From Rhodococcus sp. IEGM 1381 (GTDB lineage: Bacteria; Actinomycetota; Actinomycetes; Mycobacteriales; Mycobacteriaceae): a DNA stretch of 64,000 bases. Shown here piece after piece: positions 1-6,341 of the stretch. The notes beneath the pieces are model-generated. The model searched no databases. It saw only the letters and a list, made by a program, of their open reading frames with translations, and was not told the DNA's origin. The first letter of the stretch is position 1, and the number at the start of each line of letters is the position of its first letter. A program made the position numbers and the translations under genes. The stretch lies in contig NZ_JASHKQ010000006.1 of NCBI RefSeq assembly GCF_030056795.1, positions 62,001 through 126,000 on the forward strand, read 5' to 3'.

Positions 1-508
1 TTGGTTGTGGCTGTTCGGTCGGTTGCGGCTGTTCAGTTGTCGGAACGACTGCGATGGGCTCGTCGGTCTTCGTGATGGTCGTGGTCTTCGGCAGCTCTGC
101 GGGGATACGCACCAGGATGCCGAGTCCGTGCGTCGCGGCCAACAGGCTCACCGGGGCCACGGTTGCAATGGCCGCCGACAGGGCCTGATGCAGCGTGCCG
201 GCATCGGAGATGAAGGCGTGCATGGCATTTGCGCCGATACTGACCAGGGCCGCGGTGATCAACACGCCCCAGAAGAAGCGTCGGCCCTTGCGTTGATCCT
301 CGAACTGGGCCAACGCGATCACGGAGATGGTGGCCTGGAGAATGGTGCCGTCGACGATCACCGGCCACAGCCATGACAGCGAGCGCGGGACGCCTGCCAT
401 CGTGGCGAGATCCCACAGTGCGGCGAAACTCAGCACGAACGACGCAATTCCGATGACGGTGGTGATGACGACCGCACTGACGAGCGTCGCACGCAGGACC
501 TTGTTCAT
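1..508 (-). CDS. DUF2637-type membrane protein, 3' end outside the window
   Basis: The frame opens at an ATG at 508 and stays open to base 1, so about 169 residues of the N-terminal part are visible. It begins MNKVLRATLV and has hydrophobic segments at about residues 8-30, 43-62, 75-92 and 105-125. A proline/glutamine-rich tail (repeated TEQPQP) follows. This resembles the small multi-helix membrane proteins called DUF2637, which are common in actinobacteria, often near mobile or regulatory genes; their function is unknown. It is divergent from the TetR gene. The family call is from the hydrophobic pattern and recall, not an alignment. Confidence 0.6.
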   Translation of the reverse strand, partial: MNKVLRATLVSAVVITTVIGIASFVLSFAALWDLATMAGVPRSLSWLWPVIVDGTILQATISVIALAQFEDQRKGRRFFWGVLITAALVSIGANAMHAFISDAGTLHQALSAAIATVAPVSLLAATHGLGILVRIPAELPKTTTITKTDEPIAVVPTTEQPQPTEQPQP

Positions 509-544
509 GGTTCGTCATGAAACACGAGACCACCGACAGGTTCG

Positions 545-602
545 GCAGGAGTGGAGCCTGCGGAACGACTCTGATGCGCAGGAGTGGAGCCTGCGGAACG
601 AC
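545..602. repeat. Tandem pair of 25-bp hairpin repeats (AGTGGAG loop)
   Basis: Two identical 25-base copies lie at 545-569 and 578-602 with a 33-base period. Each can fold as GCAGG, loop AGTGGAG, CCTGC, followed by GGAACGAC. A weaker third relative is visible at about 610-628. Related copies occur at 31206-31232 and 60411-60436. The pair lies between the divergent DUF2637 and TetR genes, so it falls in their shared promoter region. Confidence 0.75.
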
Positions 603-698
603 CCAAGCTGTCAGGAATGGAGTCGGACCAGGCGCGAGGTCGGATCGTGGAGACGAATGACAGAATGGCCGTCTCGCACGGAAGTAGGAGCTGGTGCA

Positions 699-1298
699 AT
701 GTCGACGCGGAGGATAGACCCTGGGGCGGTGCGCCGACGGGTGGTCGAAGCCACCGTAGATTGCCTTGTCGAGCACGGGTATGCGGGAACGACGACGCAG
801 AAGGTTCAGGTTCAGGCCGGTGTCTCCCGCGGCGCACTGCTGCACCATTTCCCGAGCAAGCCGGCAATGTTTTTGGCTGCGGTGCAGCACGTGGGGGAAC
901 AACAGGATTTGGCTGTCCGAGCGGCGGCCGAGCGCACCGTCAGCGGTGCCGATCGATTGGAGTTCGCGTTCGAGGTGTTGCACGACGCGATGTCGGGACC
1001 CCTGTATCTCGCCGGCTACGAATTGTGGATGGCGGCGCGAACGGACGGCGATCTGCGTTCGGTCCTCCAGCCGTACGAGCGGAAGGTCGGGCAGAACCTG
1101 CGGGAGCTGGGCGTCCTGATTTTCGGGCCCGAATTATCTATGCAGCCGGGGTTTCCGACTGCTTTCGAGTCGCTGGTTCAGATGTTTCGGGGCCTCGCAC
1201 TGACCGGGGTGCTTCGTGAGAACCCTGATCGGGAGAATGAGTTGATGACCGCATGGCGCTCGGTTTTCCCCGCGATGTGCGGCTTGACGCAAGCATGA
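699..1298 (+). CDS. TetR-family transcriptional regulator
   Basis: A 199-residue protein with an N-terminal TetR helix-turn-helix at about residues 10-55: a helix with DCLVEHGYAGTTTQKV, then VSRGALLHHFPSK. The C-terminal part is the variable ligand-binding domain. The ATG at 699 is chosen because GTAGGAG lies at 684-690; the frame is open further upstream, but that runs through the repeat pair. The gene converges on the acyl-CoA dehydrogenase operon that ends at 1344, so it is a candidate regulator of it, though no matching operator is visible in its own promoter. The ligand is unknown. Confidence 0.85.
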   Translation: MSTRRIDPGAVRRRVVEATVDCLVEHGYAGTTTQKVQVQAGVSRGALLHHFPSKPAMFLAAVQHVGEQQDLAVRAAAERTVSGADRLEFAFEVLHDAMSGPLYLAGYELWMAARTDGDLRSVLQPYERKVGQNLRELGVLIFGPELSMQPGFPTAFESLVQMFRGLALTGVLRENPDRENELMTAWRSVFPAMCGLTQA

Positions 1299-1343
1299 AC
1301 TCGCTGACCTCACCGTGGGAATCGATCGAATCGGACGTACGCA

Positions 1344-2171
1344 TCAGCCGATCAGCCCTCCACTGCACGCGAGGACCTCGCCGGTGATGTAATCGGACTC
1401 GGGAAGGCACAGCAGGTACACGGCACCGGCTGCTTCCTCCGGGGTGCCGAGCCGACCCAGCGGTGAGATCTGTAGCGCTGCTTGCAGAATCATCGGATTG
1501 ACGCCTACTTTCATCTCGCGCCCGTCGATGTCGACGGTGGCGTCACCGTCAGCGCTGGCTTCGGTGAGTCTCGTCTTTATCAGGCCGAACGCCACTGCAT
1601 TGACTGTGACGTGATAGCGGCCCCATTCTTTCGCCATGGCCTTGGTCATTCCGAGGATGCCCGCTTTGGCCGAGGAGTAGTTGACTTGGCCGTCGTTTCC
1701 GTAGAGACCGGCAAGCGAGGAGATATTGACCACCTTGCGGGTAATACGTTGCCCTGCAGCTATTTCCCGTTTCGCAGCAGCGCTGATGACGGGTTGGGCG
1801 GCTCGCAGAATTCGGTACGGCGCTTTCAGATGGACGTCGAGGATGGCGTCCCACTGTTCGTCGCTCGTCTTCTGAATGACGCCGTCCCAGGTGTATCCGG
1901 CATTGTTGACGATGATGTCGACTCCACCGAACGAGCCCACCGCGGTGTCGACGAACCGTTCTGCGAAACCGTCTGCAGTCACATTCCCTGCGCAGGCGAC
2001 GGCGGTGCCGCCGGCGCTTGCGATGTCGGCGACTACCGCTGCTGCGGCTGCGGGGTCCACGTCGTTGACGACCACGTTGGCCCCGTGAGCAGCTAGTTTG
2101 TGCGCGATGGCGGCCCCGATTCCGCGTCCGCTCCCGCTGACGAGTGCCGTCTTGCCGGTGAATGTGTTCAT
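1344..2171 (-). CDS. Short-chain dehydrogenase/reductase (FabG-like)
   Basis: A 275-residue classical SDR. The Rossmann motif is at residues 12-19 (SGSGRGIG), NNAG follows near residue 90, and the catalytic set is a serine in NISSLAG with YSSAK. It probably oxidises or reduces a 3-hydroxyacyl-CoA or related alcohol with NAD(P). Its ATG overlaps the stop of the enoyl-CoA hydratase by four bases (ATGA), so translation is likely coupled. It is the last gene of a three-gene beta-oxidation-like operon. Its exact substrate cannot be told from the sequence. Confidence 0.87.
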   Translation of the reverse strand: MNTFTGKTALVSGSGRGIGAAIAHKLAAHGANVVVNDVDPAAAAAVVADIASAGGTAVACAGNVTADGFAERFVDTAVGSFGGVDIIVNNAGYTWDGVIQKTSDEQWDAILDVHLKAPYRILRAAQPVISAAAKREIAAGQRITRKVVNISSLAGLYGNDGQVNYSSAKAGILGMTKAMAKEWGRYHVTVNAVAFGLIKTRLTEASADGDATVDIDGREMKVGVNPMILQAALQISPLGRLGTPEEAAGAVYLLCLPESDYITGEVLACSGGLIG

Positions 2172-2986
2172 CGTGTCGTTGTCCCTGTCGTTGCGCTCTT
2201 CGATGTGCTTGTCGATGAGTCGAACGTTCCGTGGCGTCCGGCACCGTCGGCGAACCGGCCGGCACCGGCGACGGCGTCGCTGCCGATCGAGACGAGTCCG
2301 TGGCGGTACTCGATTGCGGCAGCTTCTGTTTCGGGCACGCCGTCCTGCTCTAGCAGTGACATGCGGTCGTGGCGCATGCACGTCTGGGGGAAGGCACTGA
2401 GCTCGTGGGCGAGTGTGACCGCCGCGCCGACCGCTGCACCGGTGGGCACTACCCGATGAACGAGGCCGATCCGCAGAGCCTCGTCGGCATCGACCGGACG
2501 ACCGGTGAGGATGAGATCCATGGCCCGACTGGTCCCGATCAGCCGCGAGAGACGGTAGGTGCCGCCGTCGATCAGGGGCACACCCCACCGGCGGCAGAAG
2601 ACGCCGAAGGTCGAATCCTGCGCTGCGATACGCAGATCCGCCCAGGCCGCGACTTCGAGGCCACCGGCGACGGCGTGGCCTTCGATCGCCGCGATCACCG
2701 GCTTGGACAGACGCATGCGGGTCACCCCCATGGGAGCGTCACCGTCGGGTGCGAAACGATTCGCTCGTCCGGATGCGACTGCCTTCAAATCAGCTCCTGC
2801 GCAGAAGCATTCGCCTCGACCGTAGAGTACGGCGACGGAAGCACCTGGATCGTCGTCGAACTCGCGAAAAGCGTCGGCCAACGCGTCCGCAGTGTCGCGA
2901 TCGACAGCATTGCGGACGTGTGGGCGGTTGATGCCGATGAGGGTGACGGGTCCGTCCCGCTCGATCAGCACAGTGCTCTCGATCAT
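2168..2986 (-). CDS. Enoyl-CoA hydratase/isomerase family protein
   Basis: A 272-residue crotonase-fold protein. The CoA-binding and oxyanion-hole segments are visible as GAGADLKAV and AVAGGLEVAAWADLRIA. The first catalytic glutamate of enoyl-CoA hydratase is present in GGLE. The region where the second Glu normally lies reads FGVFCRRWGVP and has no glutamate, so this may be a variant hydratase or isomerase. The C-terminus is rich in Ser, Thr and Gly and looks divergent. It lies 16 bases downstream of the acyl-CoA dehydrogenase gene and is coupled to the SDR. Confidence 0.85.
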   Translation of the reverse strand: MIESTVLIERDGPVTLIGINRPHVRNAVDRDTADALADAFREFDDDPGASVAVLYGRGECFCAGADLKAVASGRANRFAPDGDAPMGVTRMRLSKPVIAAIEGHAVAGGLEVAAWADLRIAAQDSTFGVFCRRWGVPLIDGGTYRLSRLIGTSRAMDLILTGRPVDADEALRIGLVHRVVPTGAAVGAAVTLAHELSAFPQTCMRHDRMSLLEQDGVPETEAAAIEYRHGLVSIGSDAVAGAGRFADGAGRHGTFDSSTSTSKSATTGTTTR

Positions 2987-3002
2987 GTTCCAGCCCTTTC
3001 GA

Positions 3003-4160
3003 TTACAGCGAGCGAGCGATGAGTTCTTTCATGATTTCGTTGGCCCCGCCGTAGATGCGCTGGGCCCGCGCGTTTGCGTACATTTCCGCGATGGGGTAGT
3101 CGCGCATGTAGCCGTTGCCGCCGAAGAGCTGGAGGCAACGGTCGACGACCTGACACTGAATGTCGGTTGTCCAGTACTTCGCCATCGAGGCGGTCGCGGC
3201 GTCGAGACTGCCATCGAGGTGTTTATTGACACAGTCGTCGACGAACACTGTGGCCACTCGGGCGAGGGTGGCACATTCCGCAAGCTCGAACTTCACGTGC
3301 TGCTTCGCAAACAATGGCTTTCCGAACGCGTGTCGATTCTTGGTGTAGTCCACCGCGAGGTCGACCGCTCGTTGCGCGCTCACTGCGGCGGCCACCGCGA
3401 GGAGCAATCGCTCCTGCGGCAGCTGCGTCATGAGCTGACCGAACCCCATACCTTCCACGTCACCGAGAAGACTGTCAGCCGGTACCGACGCACTGTCGAA
3501 GAACAGTTCCGCAGTGTCCCCGCTGTGTTGACCGAGCTTGTCCAGCACCCGACCGCGCTCGAACCCGAGGCAGTTGTTCGCATCGACCAGGAACAGGGAC
3601 ACACCGTGCGCGCCGCCTGCTGGGTCCGTCTTGGCGGCGAGCAGGATCAGGTCAGCGGATCCGCCGTTGGTGATGAACGTCTTCGCGCCGTCGATCAGGT
3701 AATGATCGCCCTGTCGGGTTGCCCTCGTCGTCATGCTCGCCAGGTCGGATCCCGCGCCAGGCTCGGTCATGGCAATGGCGGCCACGACCTCCCCCGACGC
3801 CATCCGAGGCAGCCAGTGGTGGCGCTGCTCCTCGCTGCCGTAGGCCAGCAGATACGGAGCCACGATGCCGCTGTGCACATGATTGCCGAAACCCGGCTCC
3901 TCGATGCGACTCTGCTCCTCGAGCACCACCATGTCGTGCGCGAAGGTTCCTCCTCCCCCGCCGTACTCCTCGGGTACCGCCAGACACAGGAGACCGAGCT
4001 TCCCTGCTTCCAACCAGAACTCTCGGTCGATGAATCGCTGCTCCGCCCAACGCTTCTGGTTCGGAACGGCGACGGTCTCGAAGAACTTTCGTGCGGTCGC
4101 CCGCAATGCCAGTGCTTCGTCGTCCGATGCCCAAGGAGGTGCGATGACTGCCAGATTCAT
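3003..4160 (-). CDS. Acyl-CoA dehydrogenase, long-chain type
   Basis: A 385-residue flavoprotein expected to introduce the alpha,beta double bond in an acyl-CoA. The FAD-site signature AMTEPGAGSDL is present. The medium-chain catalytic Glu position (YEGT in MCAD) is YGGANE here, while LPQERLLLA contains the alternative Glu used by long-chain and isovaleryl-CoA dehydrogenases. The start at 4160 follows GGTGG by 4 bases; the upstream in-frame alternative at 4211 would place the palindromic operator inside the coding region. It is the first gene of the operon. Confidence 0.88.
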   Translation of the reverse strand: MNLAVIAPPWASDDEALALRATARKFFETVAVPNQKRWAEQRFIDREFWLEAGKLGLLCLAVPEEYGGGGGTFAHDMVVLEEQSRIEEPGFGNHVHSGIVAPYLLAYGSEEQRHHWLPRMASGEVVAAIAMTEPGAGSDLASMTTRATRQGDHYLIDGAKTFITNGGSADLILLAAKTDPAGGAHGVSLFLVDANNCLGFERGRVLDKLGQHSGDTAELFFDSASVPADSLLGDVEGMGFGQLMTQLPQERLLLAVAAAVSAQRAVDLAVDYTKNRHAFGKPLFAKQHVKFELAECATLARVATVFVDDCVNKHLDGSLDAATASMAKYWTTDIQCQVVDRCLQLFGGNGYMRDYPIAEMYANARAQRIYGGANEIMKELIARSL

Positions 4161-4171
4161 CGATCCACCAT

Positions 4172-4195
4172 AACAGTCCGTCTGGACGGACTGTT
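4172..4195. promoter_or_regulatory. Perfect 24-bp palindrome, likely operator
   Basis: Two 11-base arms, AACAGTCCGTC and GACGGACTGTT, are perfect inverted repeats around a 2-base centre. The site lies 11 bases upstream of the acyl-CoA dehydrogenase start, where it would overlap the promoter or leader. Its shape fits a TetR-family operator. The TetR protein at 699-1298 is the nearest candidate, which is inference. Confidence 0.7.
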
Positions 4196-4259
4196 CAACG
4201 GACACAAGCACTCGATTCCGACCCCCGCCGTCTTCACCTACTACCGACGGCGATCTCGA

Positions 4260-4433
4260 CCGAAGCGAGTTGATACGGATGGTGAGTGGCGCGTCCGCCG
4301 AATACTCGACGATCCACTCCTGCCCGACGAACTTCTTCCGACCTATCGGGACGGGCGGGACATCCGCGAGCCCTGCGGGTTGTTTCGAGCCGAGTCGACG
4401 GCACCCGAATACCTGACATCATCATTGGCGTAG
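4260..4433 (+). pseudogene. Possible remnant of a PaaX-like regulator (C-terminal part)
   Basis: The 313 bases between the acyl-CoA dehydrogenase start and the whiB3 stop hold no intact gene. In one forward frame the stretch ending at the TAG at 4433 reads EWRVRRILDDPLLPDELLP, then a segment ending APEYLTSSLA. This resembles the C-terminal end of PaaX-family repressors, where a (D/E)WR...DPLLP..LLP pattern is typical. There is no start codon, HTH or preceding domain, so at most it is a degraded fragment. The family call is from memory and uncertain. Confidence 0.3.
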
Positions 4434-4473
4434 TCGAGGACGAGTGTGCATCGCCAGTCGAGCGCACCAGGGT

Positions 4474-4776
4474 TCAGGCGGTGCGGACGGCTCCGCGGTA
4501 GACGTCGGCGCGGTCGTGCGCGGACATTCCGCCCCACACTCCATATGGCTCGTTCGCTTCGAGTGCGTGTTGGCGGCATTGCTCGAGCACCGGGCAGCGA
4601 ACGCAGACCTGCTTGGCGGCCTTCTCTCGCGAGGTGCGGGCTCGGCCTCGTTCACCCTCTGGATGGAAGAACACCGACGAGTCCAATCCGCGACACAGGC
4701 CGTCGAGTTGCCAGTCCCACACATCTGCGTTGGGAACGGGGAGTTGGACCGGCCTGGCGGGTGCGCCTCGCACCAT
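4474..4776 (-). CDS. whiB3: WhiB3-type iron-sulfur transcription factor
   Basis: A 100-residue WhiB protein. Four cluster-binding cysteines are at 28, 58, 61 and 67, the last three as CVRCPVLEQC, followed by the GVWGG turn at 79-83 and a basic end. The N-terminal context LPVPNADVWDWQLDGLCRG matches M. tuberculosis WhiB3 rather than WhiB1, 2 or 4. WhiB3 is a redox-sensing [4Fe-4S] regulator that works with the principal sigma factor and controls lipid and redox genes. The start at 4776 has GAGGAG at good spacing. It is monocistronic. Confidence 0.9.
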   Translation of the reverse strand: MVRGAPARPVQLPVPNADVWDWQLDGLCRGLDSSVFFHPEGERGRARTSREKAAKQVCVRCPVLEQCRQHALEANEPYGVWGGMSAHDRADVYRGAVRTA

Positions 4777-4897
4777 GAGCTGTCTCCTCACTGAAAAGTG
4801 AACAAGCTCACCTTCCCGCATTCGTCATACTTTTACAAGTCCTTTCGTTCATTCGTAGTACTTAAAATCAAGCGCGCTTGCTTGGAAAACGAAGCGC
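4777..4897 (-). promoter_or_regulatory. whiB3 upstream region, AT-rich promoter zone
   Basis: These 121 bases upstream of whiB3 are clearly more AT-rich than the surroundings, especially 4825-4870, as expected of a regulated promoter. A 12-base palindrome CAAGCGCGCTTG lies at 4869-4880 and could be a binding site. No -35/-10 pair can be assigned with confidence. Confidence 0.35.
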
Positions 4898-5458
4898 TCA
4901 GTGACTCTCCGACATCCCCGCGCGCTTCTCGAGCTCGACGAGGACCTGTTCGGCAATCTTGGTCGGCGGCGGGCCGATGTCCACGACGATGGCGTTCTCG
5001 TCGTCAGCGAGCGGCTCGAGTGTCGAAATCTGAGTATCGAGCAACGAGGACGGCATGAAGTGGTCCATTCGAGCGTTGAGGCGTCCGCTGATCCGATCCT
5101 TGGTTCCGGCCAGATGCACGAAGATCACCGGGGCCCCGTCCCGGGATCCCGCGCTGAGCACGTCCCGATACGACCGTTTGAGCGCCGAGCAGGTCACGAT
5201 TCCCGAACGGCCAGTGCTGGTGTGATCGGTGATCCACTCGGCGATCACGTCGAGCCACGGCCACCTGTCCTCGTCGGTCAACGGCTGACCCGACGCCATC
5301 TTCGCCACATTGGCGCCCGGGTGCAGGTCGTCGCCCTCCTGAAGGTCCCATTTCAACGCCCCGGCGAGGATGCCCGCCACCGTGGACTTGCCCGATCCGG
5401 ACACTCCCATCACCACGAGAACCGGATGATGCGCTCTGCCTGTCGTCTGCGATGCCAT
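4898..5458 (-). CDS. gntK: Gluconokinase
   Basis: A 186-residue kinase that phosphorylates gluconate to 6-phosphogluconate, feeding the pentose phosphate pathway. The P-loop GVSGSGKST lies near the N-terminus and is followed by the GntK segments EGDDLHPGANVAKM and CSALKRSYRD. The preferred start is the ATG at 5458, preceded by GAGGG; an ATG at 5479 is possible. It is divergent from a FadR-type GntR gene, a common arrangement for gluconate control. No gluconate permease is seen here. Confidence 0.9.
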   Translation of the reverse strand: MASQTTGRAHHPVLVVMGVSGSGKSTVAGILAGALKWDLQEGDDLHPGANVAKMASGQPLTDEDRWPWLDVIAEWITDHTSTGRSGIVTCSALKRSYRDVLSAGSRDGAPVIFVHLAGTKDRISGRLNARMDHFMPSSLLDTQISTLEPLADDENAIVVDIGPPPTKIAEQVLVELEKRAGMSESH

Positions 5459-5538
5459 CCCTCGATACTGCTGCATCAAGCTCGTTCGGATCGGACAGAC
5501 GCGAGAAACCGGGCCACCCGTGGGACGATCGATCGGAC

Positions 5539-6282
5539 ATGACCGAGACCAGCGATTTCCGCCAACTGCATGATTCGGTGCTCGACGAGCTCGGTCGCGA
5601 CATCGTGAGCGGCGCGATTCCAGGTGGGACCCGAATCTCGGCCGACGACGTCGCCGTGCGGTTCACCGTCTCGCGGACGGTCGTACGGGAAGTGGTCCGG
5701 GTTCTCGAGTCGCTGGGGTTGCTGACAGTGCGGCGCCGCGTCGGGATCACCGTGCAGGGTTCCGAGAACTGGAACTCACTGGATCCAGTGGTGATCCGCT
5801 GGCAGCTGGCCGGGCCGGCTCGCGCCGAACAATTACTGCTGCTCAGCGAATTACGTTCGGGCATAGAGCCTTTGGCAGCCAAGCTGGCTGCTCACCGAGC
5901 GACGCCCGAGCAATGCGGTGAGTTGACGGCAGCCGTCATCGGGATGTCGGCGACGTCCCGGGCCGCCGACTCCGTCGCGTATCTCGAACACGACTGCAAC
6001 TTCCATCGGACGTTGCTCGCCGCGTCGGGCAATCCGATGTTGCGGTCGATGTCCGACATCGTGGTGGAGGTGCTCGCCGGACGCACCCGACACGCCCTGA
6101 TGTCGAGGCAGGCAGACCCGGAGGCGATCCGCCTACACGGCGTGGTCGCCTCGTCGGTCCAGGCCGGCGACGGCGACGCCGCACAGCGAGCCATGCTGGC
6201 GATCGTCACCAAATCCGCCGCATCGATGTCGGCGGCCTCGGGCGTGACGCCGTCGCCCGGTTTGGTGCCCGACCAGCCTTGA
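5539..6282 (+). CDS. GntR/FadR-family regulator, probably of gntK
   Basis: A 247-residue regulator with an N-terminal winged helix (SADDVAVRFTVSRTVVREVVRVLESLG) and a C-terminal all-helical FCD ligand domain containing the metal-site histidines, for example EHDCNFHRTLL. The start MTETSDF at 5539 is chosen because the upstream frame has no family homology. The 80-base gap to gntK carries GATCGGAC twice, near 5490 and 5532, a possible operator pair. By context it probably represses gntK in response to gluconate or a phosphorylated sugar acid. Confidence 0.85.
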   Translation: MTETSDFRQLHDSVLDELGRDIVSGAIPGGTRISADDVAVRFTVSRTVVREVVRVLESLGLLTVRRRVGITVQGSENWNSLDPVVIRWQLAGPARAEQLLLLSELRSGIEPLAAKLAAHRATPEQCGELTAAVIGMSATSRAADSVAYLEHDCNFHRTLLAASGNPMLRSMSDIVVEVLAGRTRHALMSRQADPEAIRLHGVVASSVQAGDGDAAQRAMLAIVTKSAASMSAASGVTPSPGLVPDQP

Positions 6283-6341
6283 CACCCCGAGCCGACCGAG
6301 CCAGGCGCGCCGAGGCGGGATTCATCGCCTAGATTCGACGG

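Noticed and set aside
2892-4433. Long forward frame opposite the acyl-CoA dehydrogenase
   Set aside because: The part opposite the enzyme is a codon shadow. Only the last stretch after 4260 was kept, as a possible remnant.
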